Source: Micromonospora_J zhanjiangensis (GTDB lineage Bacteria > Actinomycetota > Actinomycetes > Mycobacteriales > Micromonosporaceae). From it: 64,000 nt of DNA. The notes below the pieces were generated by a model. That model was not told the origin of the DNA and made no database searches. It saw only the letters and a program-made list of their open reading frames with translations. How positions within the stretch are numbered: position 1 is the first letter of the stretch; each line of letters begins with the position of its first letter. Position numbers and translations under genes: made by a program. Positions 42,176-51,170 of this stretch are shown here, one piece after another. Location: positions 16,701 to 80,700 of the forward strand of contig NZ_JBHSBN010000029.1 in NCBI RefSeq assembly GCF_042650605.1, given 5' to 3'.

Positions 42176-42931
42176 TCACAACCTCCGGCCCTGGCTGTCG
42201 CGGGCGATGATGCCGTCCAGTCGTACTCCCGGGGCCAGCTCCTCCGGGTCGAACCAGAAGATGAGCACCTGCGGGTCCGCGCTCCACCGGGCCACCCGGG
42301 CATCGACCCGCCGCTCCCCGGCGGTGGCGGTGATCCGTTTTGCCGGCCCGACGAAGTAGCCGAAGATCGGCAGCGGCGGGCCGTCCCGCTGTCCGGTCCG
42401 TTCGTTGCCGATGGCGTGGAAGCCGGGCCGGCGGTCGCTGCCCTCGACGTCGTTGGCCAGGAAGTCGCTGACCAGCCCTCCGTCGGCGGTACGCCGGCCC
42501 GCGACCAGCCCGATCCGCACGTCGGGCAGGTCGGGCAGGTGGACCGGCACGAAGTAGAAGACCCGCTCCTCGCCGGCCCGCCGGAGCCCGCTGGTCACCA
42601 CCTCGCCGACCGGTTGCCGGCCCGTCTCGTCCCGGTTCTTGTCCGTCGTCTCGGTGACGGTGGGGGTGGCGGCCGGAGCGCCGCTGGTCGGCGCGGCGGG
42701 GCTGACCGTCGGACCGGCGACCGGAGCCGGTGCCGGCCGGAACTGCCGTACGCCGACCGCGATGCCGACAACGACCAGCACCACCGACAGCGCCACGGCG
42801 CCCGTACCGGCGAGCCGGCGGCGACGACGCAGCCGGCCGCCCTCGTGCATGATCGCGTCCAGGTCGAGGCCCGGCCGGTCGGTGTGTTCGGTCGCCCGCA
42901 TGGCCTGCCGGAGCTGGTCCGCCGCGTTCAC
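42176..42931 (-). CDS. Anti-sigma-like membrane protein
   Basis: A 251-residue protein with a short N-terminal cytoplasmic part (NAADQLRQAMRATEHTDRPG), one membrane helix (about residues 42-62, AGTGAVALSVVLVVVGIAVG), a Thr/Pro/Ala-rich linker, and an extracellular domain with GEERVFYFVPVHLPDLPDV and QVLIFWFDPEELAPGVRLDG. Its GTG start overlaps the stop of the sigma-factor gene (GTGA), so it is probably a partner that controls the sigma factor, by position. No zinc-binding anti-sigma motif is seen. Confidence 0.6.
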   Translation of the reverse strand: MNAADQLRQAMRATEHTDRPGLDLDAIMHEGGRLRRRRRLAGTGAVALSVVLVVVGIAVGVRQFRPAPAPVAGPTVSPAAPTSGAPAATPTVTETTDKNRDETGRQPVGEVVTSGLRRAGEERVFYFVPVHLPDLPDVRIGLVAGRRTADGGLVSDFLANDVEGSDRRPGFHAIGNERTGQRDGPPLPIFGYFVGPAKRITATAGERRVDARVARWSADPQVLIFWFDPEELAPGVRLDGIIARDSQGRRL

Positions 42932-43431
42932 CGGCGCGTCCCGTTGGTCTCCAGCGCATCCGCGTCGGCCGTGCGCAACTTCTCCAGGGCTCGCGAACTG
43001 GTGCTCTTGACCGTTCCGACGGACACGTCGAGTTCCCGGGCCACCTGCGCCTCCGACAGGTCGAAGTAATAGCGCAACACGACGATGGCCCGCTCCCGAG
43101 GGCTGAGCGTGCCGAGGATGGCGAGCAGCCAACGCCGGGTGGCGACCACGTCGGCGACGTCGCCGGACCGTTGCTCCGGCAGGTCCTCGCTGGGGTACTC
43201 GCGGATCGGTCGCCGCCACCCGTCGACCAGGTGGTTGACCAGCACCGTGCGGGCGTACCCGTAGGCGTCGGCGCCGCGGATCCGGGACCACGCCGCGTAG
43301 GTGCGGACCAGCGCGGTCTGCGCCGCGTCCTCGGCGCGGTGGTGGTCGCCGGTCATCAGGAACGCCGCGTGCACCAGCCGCCCCGACGCCGCCCGGGCGA
43401 ACTCGACGAACTCCGTGTCACCTCGGGCCAT
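42928..43431 (-). CDS. SigE-family ECF RNA polymerase sigma factor
   Basis: A 167-residue ECF sigma factor. The region 2 helix has LVHAAFLMTGDHHRAEDAAQ and the -10-contacting ADAYGYARTVLVNHLVDGWR, and region 4 has LGTLSPRERAIVVLRYYFDL and SEAQVARELDVSVGTVKSTS with the -35-binding helix. This fits the SigE70 family common in actinomycetes. The ATG at 43431 gives MARGDTEFVEF; a longer frame is possible. The downstream gene overlaps it by four bases. Confidence 0.9.
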   Translation of the reverse strand: MARGDTEFVEFARAASGRLVHAAFLMTGDHHRAEDAAQTALVRTYAAWSRIRGADAYGYARTVLVNHLVDGWRRPIREYPSEDLPEQRSGDVADVVATRRWLLAILGTLSPRERAIVVLRYYFDLSEAQVARELDVSVGTVKSTSSRALEKLRTADADALETNGTRR

Positions 43432-43574
43432 GCCCACTCGTCTCGCATTCCACGTCGGACAGGACGGGCGGGCGGGGCGAAAGGTTGAGCCCACCCGGAG
43501 CCAACTTCACATCCGGGCCGCTCGTCCTTCCTGCCGGGTGGCACCGATCCGCGGTGCCCGGCAAGGAGGTTTCC

Positions 43575-44366
43575 GTGGCGGTCGGACTCACGATCCGTAC
43601 GGTATCGATATTCGCGCTGGTCGCGCTGCTGGCCGGCTGCGCGGCCCCGACGTCCGCCGGCCCGGCGGCGCCGACCACGGCTCCTCCGGCGGTCCCGGTC
43701 GCCGCAGGCCACCGGACGCCGTCGCCGTCCGCGACGGCGGCGCCACCGCCGCCGGTCAGCTACCCCGCGACGGGCGGCAACCGCTGGCACACCGCCGCCG
43801 CCGAACCAGCCCACCCCGGGGGTACGGGTCGGCTGTTGCGGTATCGCGTGACGGTGGAACAGGACATCCAGGGCCTGGCCGTGACCGCCTTCGCCGCCGA
43901 GGTCACCCGGACGTTGACCGACCCGGGTGGCTGGACCGCGCCCGGGACGTTGCGGCTGCGCCGCGTCGGTCCCGGCCAGCCGGTCGACTTCACCGTCTAC
44001 CTGGCCACCCCCGGCACCCGGGACCGGCTGTGCGGGGACGTCCGGGACGGCTACACCTCCTGCCGCAACGGCGACCAGGTGGTGCTGAACGTGGCGCGCT
44101 GGATGAAGGGCGTGCCGAGCTACGGCGCCGACCTGGCCGGCTACCGGCGTTACATGGTCAACCACGAGGTCGGGCACCGGCTCGGGCACGGCCACGAACT
44201 GTGCCCGGGCCGGGGACGACCCGCCCCGGTGATGCAGCAGCAGACGCTCGGCCTGCACGGCTGTACGGTCAACCCCCTGCCGTACCTGAACGGCCGCCGC
44301 TACGCGGGCCGGTCCGGCGCGTACGACGATCCGATCCCGGCCCCGGAACGCGGCTGGTCGGGCTGA
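43575..44366 (+). CDS. DUF3152 lipoprotein, putative metallopeptidase
   Basis: A 263-residue lipoprotein. The signal peptide (VAVGLTIRTVSIFALVALLA) ends in LLAGC. A Pro/Thr/Ala-rich linker leads to a DUF3152 domain with LRYRVTVEQDIQGLAVTAFA and, near the C-terminus, MVNHEVGHRLGHGHELCPG, an HExxHxxGHxH zinc motif of metzincin type. MQQQTLGLHGC follows like a Met-turn. It is therefore a likely extracellular zinc protease, though activity is unproven. The GTG at 43575 has AAGGAGG spaced 5 bases away. Confidence 0.8.
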   Translation: MAVGLTIRTVSIFALVALLAGCAAPTSAGPAAPTTAPPAVPVAAGHRTPSPSATAAPPPPVSYPATGGNRWHTAAAEPAHPGGTGRLLRYRVTVEQDIQGLAVTAFAAEVTRTLTDPGGWTAPGTLRLRRVGPGQPVDFTVYLATPGTRDRLCGDVRDGYTSCRNGDQVVLNVARWMKGVPSYGADLAGYRRYMVNHEVGHRLGHGHELCPGRGRPAPVMQQQTLGLHGCTVNPLPYLNGRRYAGRSGAYDDPIPAPERGWSG

Positions 44367-44524
44367 ACCGCTCCTGCCGGCACGACCGAGCCCGCGCGGT
44401 CTTCCGACGAGCTCGGAGCCGGGCGGCCATCTCGTCGAGCTAAGGGGGTGGCACGGTGGCTGTGCACACCTGTGGATGCGACCGGGAGCCAGCCGGCCGA
44501 TCGGTCACAGGAATGACGGGCCTG

Positions 44525-44550
44525 TTGACAAGGGTGCCCTCCGCTAGGCT
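44525..44550 (+). promoter_or_regulatory. Promoter of the Pro-rich membrane protein gene
   Basis: A perfect -35 TTGACA (44525-44530) and a -10 TAGGCT (44545-44550) lie 7 bases before the ATG at 44558, so the transcript is probably leaderless. The spacer of 14 bases is short. Confidence 0.45.
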
Positions 44551-44557
44551 GTCCATC

Positions 44558-45391
44558 ATGGATCCGTCGCCGCCCGATGAGCCTGCGATCATCCCCTCCA
44601 CGCCACCCGAGCAGCCCTCCACCCTGCGTGAGCGGCTCGACACCGCGCGGCGACTCGCGGCCGGAGCCGGGCTGCGGGCCACCGAGGCCGGTCGACGGGC
44701 CGCCGACATCGGCAAGGTGGGCCTGTCCCGCGCCGAGGAACAGGTCCGCCGCAAGCTCGACGAGCGCGCGGCACATCGGGACCAGTCGGTGCAGCCGACC
44801 CCGCCCACAACGCCGGTTCGACCCACCCCGCTGCTCGCCCAGCCGACCTACCCGGCTCAGCAGACTCCGTCGCCCGCGCCGCCGATCCAGCCGGACCCAC
44901 CGGTGCAGCAGTGGGTCGTGCCGCCTCCTCCGGCCCCGCTGCCGACCACCCGCCCGGCGGCCTACGGCGAGATCGCGCCATTCCGGCCGGCTCAGCCGCC
45001 GGCGCCGCACCATTCCCCGGCGCCCGCACCGCAGATCCTGACGCCGGTGCCCGTGCCGGCTCCGGTGCCGGCGGCACCGGTCACCACGCCCCCAGCGCGG
45101 CGTCCAAGGATGGTCAACGGTGCCGTCATCGCCGCGCTGATCGTCGCGGTGGTCTTTCCGCCCGCCGGACTCGGCCTGGCCAAGAGCGCCCGGCGGGAGT
45201 GCCGGGAGGAGGGTCGCCCCGGCGCCGGGCTGGCCCTGCTCGCCCATGTCGTCGCGGCGCTCGGGACCTGCCTGCTCGTGCTGGTGGTCCTCACCCTGTT
45301 CAGCGCGTTCACCTACGGGGTGGTCCAGGTGGGCAACGGTCTGAGCAGTATCGGCACCCTCTTCGAGTGGATCGGCCGGCTCTTCGGCTGA
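44558..45391 (+). CDS. Pro-rich membrane protein, unknown function
   Basis: A 277-residue protein. The N-terminus has charged helices (TLRERLDTARRLAAGAGLRA), then a Pro/Gln/Thr-rich region of about 100 residues, then two membrane helices near residues 190-208 (MVNGAVIAALIVAVVFPPAG) and 226-250, and a C-terminal amphipathic end. Such domains resemble DUF4190-like proteins of actinomycetes, but this is not certain. Function unknown. Confidence 0.6.
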   Translation: MDPSPPDEPAIIPSTPPEQPSTLRERLDTARRLAAGAGLRATEAGRRAADIGKVGLSRAEEQVRRKLDERAAHRDQSVQPTPPTTPVRPTPLLAQPTYPAQQTPSPAPPIQPDPPVQQWVVPPPPAPLPTTRPAAYGEIAPFRPAQPPAPHHSPAPAPQILTPVPVPAPVPAAPVTTPPARRPRMVNGAVIAALIVAVVFPPAGLGLAKSARRECREEGRPGAGLALLAHVVAALGTCLLVLVVLTLFSAFTYGVVQVGNGLSSIGTLFEWIGRLFG

Positions 45392-45408
45392 GGCCCGGTG
45401 CTCCGAAA

Positions 45409-45444
45409 CGCCCGGTCGATCCGTGCGGATCGGCCGGGCGTTTT
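45409..45444 (+). terminator. Intrinsic terminator
   Basis: A 14-base-pair stem with one G-U pair (45409-45422 with 45427-45440), a GTGC loop and a TTTT tail follow the Pro-rich membrane-protein gene. Confidence 0.85.
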
Positions 45445-45457
45445 GGCACTTCGTGAG

Positions 45458-45544
45458 CGGTGGCGGAGGGATTTGAACCCTCGGAGGGCGTAAACCCTCA
45501 CACGCTTTCGAGGCGTGCTCCTTAGGCCGCTCGGACACGCCACC
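45458..45544 (-). tRNA. tRNA-Ser (anticodon CGA)
   Basis: On the minus strand an 87-base class II tRNA has acceptor arms GGTGGCG and CGCCACC, anticodon stem CACGC/GCGTG around CTCGAAA (anticodon CGA), a long variable arm and a T-loop GTTCAAAT. CCA is not encoded. Confidence 0.95.
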
Positions 45545-45631
45545 GCCGAGAAGGGTACCCGACGGCGCCGGGCGACGTCGCGCGGGTCTCACCCGGGCCG
45601 GGCTGGCGACGTCCCACCCGTACCGACCTGG

Positions 45632-45637
45632 CAGGAT
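45632..45637 (+). promoter_or_regulatory. -10-like CAGGAT of deoD
   Basis: The box lies 8 bases before the deoD ATG and no Shine-Dalgarno intervenes. It fits the leaderless pattern seen elsewhere in the window. Confidence 0.3.
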
Positions 45638-45645
45638 CCCTCACC

Positions 45646-46353
45646 ATGAGTACGCACATCGGCGCTGAGCCGGGACAGATCGCCGAGCGGGTCCTGATGC
45701 CGGGCGACCCGCTGCGGGCCAAGTGGATCGCGGAGACCTACCTCGAGGACGCCACCTGCTACTCGACGGTGCGCGGCATGTACGGGTTCACCGGCCGGTG
45801 GTCCGGGGTCGAGGTGTCGGTGCAGGGCTCCGGCATGGGCATGCCGTCGGCCTCCATCTACGCCCACGAACTGATCAACGAGTACGGCGCGAAGAGCCTG
45901 ATCCGGGTCGGCTCCTGCGGGGCACTGAGCGATGATCTCAAGCTGCGCGACGTGATCGCGGCCAGCGGGTCGTCCACCGACTCGAACATGAACCGGTTCC
46001 GGTTCGACGGTCTGATCGACTACGCGCCGGTGGCCGACTTCGGCCTGCTGCGTACCTCGGTCGAGGTGGCCGAGCGCCGGCAGATCGCGATGCGGGTGGG
46101 GCCGATCCTGGCGGCCGACGCCTTCTACACCGACCGGCCCGACCTCTACGACCGGCTCGCCGACTACGGCGTGCTGGCGGTGGAGATGGAGTCGGCGGCG
46201 CTCTACACGATCGCGGCCCGGTTCAAGGCGCGGGCGCTGACTTTGTTGACGGTCAGCGACCACATCAAGACCGGCGAGAAGACCACCGCGCAGGAGCGCG
46301 AGCAGACCTTCGGCCAGATGGTCGAGGTCGCCCTGGACACCATCATCGCCTGA
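45646..46353 (+). CDS. deoD: DeoD-type purine nucleoside phosphorylase
   Basis: A 235-residue hexameric phosphorylase that splits purine nucleosides with phosphate to the base and (deoxy)ribose 1-phosphate in purine salvage. The phosphate-binding VLMPGDPLRAKWIAETYLED, the nucleoside-site GSGMGMPSASIYAHELINEY, RVGSCGALSDD and the VEMESAALYTIAARF ribose-site motif (Glu-Met-Glu) are all present. Length is normal. Confidence 0.95.
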   Translation: MSTHIGAEPGQIAERVLMPGDPLRAKWIAETYLEDATCYSTVRGMYGFTGRWSGVEVSVQGSGMGMPSASIYAHELINEYGAKSLIRVGSCGALSDDLKLRDVIAASGSSTDSNMNRFRFDGLIDYAPVADFGLLRTSVEVAERRQIAMRVGPILAADAFYTDRPDLYDRLADYGVLAVEMESAALYTIAARFKARALTLLTVSDHIKTGEKTTAQEREQTFGQMVEVALDTIIA

Positions 46354-46411
46354 TCGCGACCGTCGGACGCGGTGGTCGGCAACACCACCGACCACCGCCC
46401 CGCCGTCTCGG

Positions 46412-46891
46412 TCAGCGGAAGAAGCTGCGCAGCACCGTCGCGCACTCCTCCTCCAGCACCCCGGCGTACACCTCGGGGCGGTGGTTGAGCCGGCGGTCGC
46501 GGACCACGTCCCACAGTGACCCGACGGCGCCGGTCTTGGGTTCCCAGGCGCCGAACACCAGCGTCGAGACCCGGGCCAGCACCAGCGCGCCCGCGCACAT
46601 GGTGCACGGCTCCAGGGTTACCACCAGGGTGCAGCCGGCCAGCCGCCACTCGCCCACCACCGCCGCGGCTCGGCGCAGCGCCAGGATCTCGGCGTGCGCG
46701 GTCGGATCACCGGCCCTTTCCCGCTCGTTGCGTCCGCTGCCCAGTTCGCTGCCGTCCGGACCGTAGACCACCGCGCCGACCGGTACGTCCTCCACCCGGT
46801 CGACCGGGCCGGGTGGCAACTCGGCCGTCGCCACGATTAGCGCCCGGCGCATCCACGACTCGTGCCGGAATCGCCGGTCCGCGCCGGTCAC
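46412..46891 (-). CDS. tadA: tRNA-specific adenosine deaminase
   Basis: A 159-residue deaminase that makes inosine at the wobble position of tRNA-Arg(ACG). The zinc and catalytic motif HAEILALRRAAAVVGEW (His-Ala-Glu) and the PCTMCAG Cys pair are present. The start is a GTG at 46891 overlapping the stop of the upstream partner gene (GTGA); an internal ATG at 46852 is possible. The arrangement with the partner gene is conserved in actinomycetes. Confidence 0.9.
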   Translation of the reverse strand: MTGADRRFRHESWMRRALIVATAELPPGPVDRVEDVPVGAVVYGPDGSELGSGRNERERAGDPTAHAEILALRRAAAVVGEWRLAGCTLVVTLEPCTMCAGALVLARVSTLVFGAWEPKTGAVGSLWDVVRDRRLNHRPEVYAGVLEEECATVLRSFFR

Positions 46892-47427
46892 GCCTCGCGC
46901 AACTCCTCGACCTCGTCGCCGCAGCCGAGCACCCGGCAGATCTCGGCGGTCACGTCGGCCGGCAGGTTGCCCTCGTGGGCGCAGAGCGTGAGCAGCCGCT
47001 GCGTGGGGATGCCCAGGTCGGCCAGGATGTCGGCCTCGCCGACCGGGTCCGCGTCCGGGTCGGCCGCCGGCTCGTCGGCGCTCTCGTCCTCGTCGTCGCC
47101 GGCGGCCGCACGCACCTTCGGCTCGACCACGTCGTCGATGTCCAGCGCCGGTGCCTTCAGGTCGCCGACCAGCAGCGACCCGAGCCGGGATTCCTCGGCG
47201 AAGGCCGAATCCGAGCCGAAGACCCGCAGGTCGTCGCCCTCGTCGAGGCGGAGGATCGCCAGGTAGGCGTCGTCCGACTCGACGAACAGCAGCGACACCC
47301 CGGCGTCCGGATCGACGTCTCGGAGCCGGTCGGCGACCTCGTCGAGGTCTGCGGCACCGCCGAGGTCGACCTCGGCGGTCGACCAGCCGTCCTCGCCCCG
47401 CACCACGGCTGCCGCGAAGTACGACAC
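46888..47427 (-). CDS. tRNA adenosine deaminase-associated protein
   Basis: A 179-residue acidic protein that always sits beside tadA in actinobacteria and is annotated by that neighbourhood. It begins VSYFAAAVVRGEDGWSTAEV, has DAGVSLLFVESDDAYLAILR, an Asp/Glu/Ala-rich linker (DDEDESADEPAADPDADPVG) and a C-terminal GNLPADVTAEICRVLGC region. Its function is unknown. The GTG at 47427 follows a run of six G. Confidence 0.8.
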   Translation of the reverse strand: MSYFAAAVVRGEDGWSTAEVDLGGAADLDEVADRLRDVDPDAGVSLLFVESDDAYLAILRLDEGDDLRVFGSDSAFAEESRLGSLLVGDLKAPALDIDDVVEPKVRAAAGDDEDESADEPAADPDADPVGEADILADLGIPTQRLLTLCAHEGNLPADVTAEICRVLGCGDEVEELREA

Positions 47428-47560
47428 GATCCCCCCAATTGCCCGCGGCCACCGCCGCACATTCACCAGATTGTCGTCACGCGTGACGGTAGCCGGTCCG
47501 ACCTGCGGGTGAGCGCGCAACGCCCCGAACGAGGAAAGGAATCGAACCTTACCGACCGGT

Positions 47561-47728
47561 TCAGTTGGCCAGTCGTCGCCGGTCCGCGATCCGGTCGCGC
47601 AACCGGTGGTCGCGGGCCCACCGCGGATACTCGCGGCCCCGGAACGCCTTGGCACCGGCGAGTTCCGCGAGAAGTTGCAGACGGCGGCGGCTGCGATCGG
47701 GATCGGGCCGCTGCACAGTGGCGTTCAT
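47561..47728 (-). CDS. Hypothetical small basic protein
   Basis: A 55-residue ORF starting MNATVQRPDPDRSRRRLQLL, rich in Arg. It has no known family and no clear ribosome site. Its composition is like that of small actinobacterial proteins of unknown role, but it may not be expressed. Longer in-frame starts exist. Confidence 0.4.
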   Translation of the reverse strand: MNATVQRPDPDRSRRRLQLLAELAGAKAFRGREYPRWARDHRLRDRIADRRRLAN

Positions 47729-47825
47729 GGGGTCGAGCGTGCCGAGTCGTACCGGGTTCGTCAAGACCCGGTGGACGGCGCCGGAGCCGGTACCGGTTGC
47801 CGGTCCCGCCGCGCGCCGGTCCGGC

Positions 47826-48242
47826 TCACCACAACGGCCAGTCGCCGGTGTCCGCCCAGCGGATGGCCACCAGCACGGTGGCTATGCTCACCGCCGCCGA
47901 GGTGACGATCGCGATGCCCGCCGCCACCCCTCGGTCGCCGAACCGGGTCAGCCCCAGCACGGCCAGCCACGCGGCCGCGCCGGCGATCAACGTCCACCAG
48001 GCGTAGCCGACCAGGTCCCGGCCGAGCAGCCCGAAGAGGAGCGCCCAGAGCGCCGCGCCGAGGGCGCCGGCGGCGAGCGCGGACCGGCGTACCGGATGGG
48101 GTTCCCGGTAGGTCGGCCGGGTCGGTGCCGGCGGGACCGGCGGACCGGCCGGGAACAGGCCCGAGGGGGCCCGGGCCGGCGCCGGCCAGGCCGGCGACAC
48201 CGGCATCCCCGGTGGCGGGCGGAAGGCCGGCGGCTGCGTCAT
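47826..48242 (-). CDS. Small membrane protein with Pro-rich N-terminus
   Basis: A 138-residue protein. The first 50 residues are Pro/Ala-rich (MTQPPAFRPPPGMPVSPAWP) and the rest forms three membrane helices near residues 53-72, 78-97 and 105-128. Function unknown. It resembles small membrane proteins common in actinomycetes. Confidence 0.6.
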   Translation of the reverse strand: MTQPPAFRPPPGMPVSPAWPAPARAPSGLFPAGPPVPPAPTRPTYREPHPVRRSALAAGALGAALWALLFGLLGRDLVGYAWWTLIAGAAAWLAVLGLTRFGDRGVAAGIAIVTSAAVSIATVLVAIRWADTGDWPLW

Positions 48243-48367
48243 GGTCCTCGCTCCGTCCCTGCTCGCGGCGGTGTCCCCGCCCGCAGCTTACCTCCGGGCG
48301 TCGGCCCGCCGGCGGGACGAGCCGGGGCGGCGGCCGCACGCCGCGACGGCCGTCCGCGCGGGTCTGC

Positions 48368-48373
48368 CAGGAT
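48368..48373 (+). promoter_or_regulatory. -10-like CAGGAT of the M23 lipoprotein gene
   Basis: It ends 7 bases before the ATG at 48381. This supports that start over the ATG at 48372, which would lie inside the box. Confidence 0.35.
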
Positions 48374-48380
48374 GGGCCGC

Positions 48381-49127
48381 ATGCATCGGCACGGTACGGG
48401 CGGCCCGGCGGCGGCACGACGGCTGGCCGGGGCGGCGGCCGCGCTGGTGACGGCGGCGCTCGTCGCGGGCTGCGGCACCGCGCCGTCCGGCGGCGGCGGT
48501 GGTTCGGCACCGGCGCCGTCCGGCACGACGGCCGCGCCGACCGGGTCCGCCACCGCGCCGACCGGCGCCCCGACCGGGTCCGCCGACACGTCACCACCGG
48601 GCACGACCCACGGGTACGCCTTCCCGGTGCGCTCCGCGGACGCCGACTACCACCCGACCCACGCCGGCTATCCGGGTACGGACATCTTCGCCGCCTGCGG
48701 CTCGCCCGTGGTGGCGGTCACCGACGGCACGGTGCTGGAGGTCAGCCTGGTCGACAGGTTCGACGAGCGGGGCCCGAAGGGGCCGTTCAACGGCGGCCGG
48801 TCGGTGTCGTTGCTCGGCGACGACGGAGTGCGTTACTACGGTTCGCACCTGAGCGTGGTGACCACCGGAGTGACCGCGGGGACCCGGGTACGCGCCGGTC
48901 AGCAGGTGGGCCAGGTCGGCCGGACCGGCAACGCCAGCAACGTATGCCACCTGCACTTCGGCATCTCCCCGCCGTGCGGCCGGACCGGTGACTGGTGGAT
49001 CCGTCGCGGCGTGGTCTGGCCCGCGCCGTACCTGGACGCGTGGCGGCGCAAGGCGACGAAGTCCCCGGCGGTCGAGGTGGCCGCCTGGGAACGCGGACAC
49101 GGCTGCCCGAAGGCCCCGCCGGCCTAG
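48381..49127 (+). CDS. M23/LytM-type peptidoglycan peptidase lipoprotein
   Basis: A 248-residue exported protein. The signal peptide ends at a lipobox VAGC near residue 31, followed by a Gly/Ser/Thr/Ala-rich linker. The LytM domain has THAGYPGTDIFAACGSPVVA (first His and Asp), GVRYYGSHLSVV and CHLHFGISPPCG with the HxH pair. All three zinc-binding positions are therefore present. M23 enzymes cut Gly or D-Ala cross-bridges in the cell wall. The C-terminus has a Cys pair. Confidence 0.85.
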   Translation: MHRHGTGGPAAARRLAGAAAALVTAALVAGCGTAPSGGGGGSAPAPSGTTAAPTGSATAPTGAPTGSADTSPPGTTHGYAFPVRSADADYHPTHAGYPGTDIFAACGSPVVAVTDGTVLEVSLVDRFDERGPKGPFNGGRSVSLLGDDGVRYYGSHLSVVTTGVTAGTRVRAGQQVGQVGRTGNASNVCHLHFGISPPCGRTGDWWIRRGVVWPAPYLDAWRRKATKSPAVEVAAWERGHGCPKAPPA

Positions 49128-49134
49128 GGCGCCC

Positions 49135-50985
49135 CTACCCGATGGCGCCGATCCGGTCGAGCACCTGCAGCAACGTGTCCCGGCTGTTCTTCTCCAACTC
49201 CTCGCTGCTCCACGCCTCGTGCAGGGTGACCGTGGTCCCGTCGTGCAGGGTGAGGTCGGCCCGGGTCGGCACTCGCTTGCGCACCACGACCGAGGCGATC
49301 TCCTCGTACGGCAGGAAGTGGTTGGTCTTCGCGAGCATGGCGACCGGCGCGGAGCCGACCAGCGCCCGCAGCCGTTGCCGGCCCTGGTCGCTCTTGCCCG
49401 GGTTGCCGACGAAGACCAGCCCGCGGTCCAGTACCAGCAGATCGTGGTCGCCGCCGTTGACCTTCACGTTGGCCAGCGCGCCGACCAGGTCGGCGCCGTC
49501 CGGCGTCACCTGGCGGGCGACGATGGTGGCCCGCTCGACCCGGATGCCGAGCCCGGCCAGCCGGGTCAGCGCCTCGTCCAGGGTCTGCGGCGACACGGCG
49601 AGTGCGGCGATGCCGTCCAGATCCAACGGTTCACCGGCGGTGTCGATCAGCTCCGCTGGGCCGGACCAGGAGTGCCGCCAGATCGCCGCCCCGGAACTGA
49701 CCGCCGCGTTGCGCAGCAGCAGCGCCATCGGCTCGGCGAACCGCTGTGCCGCCTCCCGGCGGGTGGCACCGGCGAAGAACTGCTCGGCGAACTCCCCGAG
49801 CCGCCCGGCGCGCACCAGCTCCAGTACGGCCGGCAGGCCCACGTCGGCCGACCGGGTGAACCGGCCGACCGCCCGGTAGATCACATCGGCCTCGCGCTGG
49901 ACCCCGACCGCCACCGCGGCCGAGGTGAACTGCGGCCACGGCAGCACCGTGCGCTGTCCCAGGGTGATCGCCGACGCCTGCAACCGCCGGCCCACCCCGA
50001 CGACGTCGCCGACCAGTACGGCGGCGGGGCGGTCGTCGGGCACGAAGGCGGTGGCCTCCGGGGCGGCCGAGATGACCGCGATCCGCTCGCCGATCGGTGG
50101 GTGGGTGTCCCATCGGGACGGGGTCTTGTCCGGCTCCTGCGCGCGGATGTCGTCCAGCTCCTGCTTGCGGGCGGCGACCAGGTCACCGAAGCCGCCGAAG
50201 AAGTCGTCCGGCGCGTAGCCGGCGTCCCAGCCCGGCTCGACGTACCGGCGGAAGTAGAAACCCCAGGCGGCGTCCAGGACGGGCAGCTCGCGCAGCGCGG
50301 AGGCGGCGGCGGCGCGACCGGCCAGCCGGACCGCGGCCCGGTCGGCCTCCAACTCCTGGCTCCGCGACGCGGCGTTGTCGACCAGCAGGTAGAGCCGGGC
50401 GTAGCCCTTGAAGACCCAGCCGATCGGGTTGTACGGCCCGATCCGGGCCAGGGTGCCGCCGATCGCCAGCCGGCCGCGGTACGCGACCGCGCCGAACCGG
50501 GTGTGCCGCCCGGAGTAGTGGCCGAGTTCGTGCGCGAGCACCGCCCGGAGCTGGTCCACGCTCATCGCCTGGAGCAGCGGCAGCCCGACGTAGAGGATCC
50601 GCCGGCCGGCGACCAGGCCGAGCAACTTCGTGTCCTCGCTGACCGCGGCGTTGACCTCAGGCACCACCCGGATCTCGTCCGGCATCCGAGTGCCCACCGC
50701 GGTGGCGAGTTCACGCACCGCGCCCCACAGCCGCGGCGCCTGGTCCGGTCCGAGGATCAGACCCGGTTCCGGCTCCGACTTCGCCCGGATCGCCCGCCAC
50801 AGGGCCACGGCCACCGCGCCGAGAGCGGCGAACAGCGGGATGGCCAGCTTCACGGCGACGACCGAGTGACTCTCGACGCCGAGCCAGACCACCAGCGCCC
50901 CCACGGCGGCCAGTTGGGCCAACGCCACCAGATAGAACCCGGCCAGCATGACCACCGACGCCAGGGCGCGGTATGTGGCGACCAT
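49135..50985 (-). CDS. M48 family metallopeptidase
   Basis: A 616-residue membrane protease. Two N-terminal membrane helices (near residues 10-36 and 44-64) precede an M48 domain with HELGHYSGRH (HExxH at about residue 150) and ELEADRAAVRL as the third zinc ligand. After it come a long extra region and an acidic C-terminal part. The family includes HtpX and Ste24-type proteases; the substrate is unknown. The ATG at 50985 is preceded by GGGGAGG. Confidence 0.85.
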   Translation of the reverse strand: MVATYRALASVVMLAGFYLVALAQLAAVGALVVWLGVESHSVVAVKLAIPLFAALGAVAVALWRAIRAKSEPEPGLILGPDQAPRLWGAVRELATAVGTRMPDEIRVVPEVNAAVSEDTKLLGLVAGRRILYVGLPLLQAMSVDQLRAVLAHELGHYSGRHTRFGAVAYRGRLAIGGTLARIGPYNPIGWVFKGYARLYLLVDNAASRSQELEADRAAVRLAGRAAAASALRELPVLDAAWGFYFRRYVEPGWDAGYAPDDFFGGFGDLVAARKQELDDIRAQEPDKTPSRWDTHPPIGERIAVISAAPEATAFVPDDRPAAVLVGDVVGVGRRLQASAITLGQRTVLPWPQFTSAAVAVGVQREADVIYRAVGRFTRSADVGLPAVLELVRAGRLGEFAEQFFAGATRREAAQRFAEPMALLLRNAAVSSGAAIWRHSWSGPAELIDTAGEPLDLDGIAALAVSPQTLDEALTRLAGLGIRVERATIVARQVTPDGADLVGALANVKVNGGDHDLLVLDRGLVFVGNPGKSDQGRQRLRALVGSAPVAMLAKTNHFLPYEEIASVVVRKRVPTRADLTLHDGTTVTLHEAWSSEELEKNSRDTLLQVLDRIGAIG

Positions 50986-51158
50986 CGTCTCGTCCTCCCC
51001 CGTACGCGCGCCCGGTCCGACCCGGGCGGCGCAGGGACCTTATGTCGGTGATCTTCGCCGGACAAGGTACTTCCGGCCGGTGTCCGGCCAGCCGTACGAT
51101 TCGCGTTCCGTTGGGCCCGCACGCGTCGCGCCGGCCCCACGGAGGGCCCTTCGGCGGA

Positions 51159-51164
51159 TACCGT
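51159..51164 (+). promoter_or_regulatory. -10 box TACCGT of the PHP gene
   Basis: It ends 6 bases before the GTG at 51171, consistent with a leaderless mRNA. Confidence 0.4.
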
Positions 51165-51170
51165 GGCCCG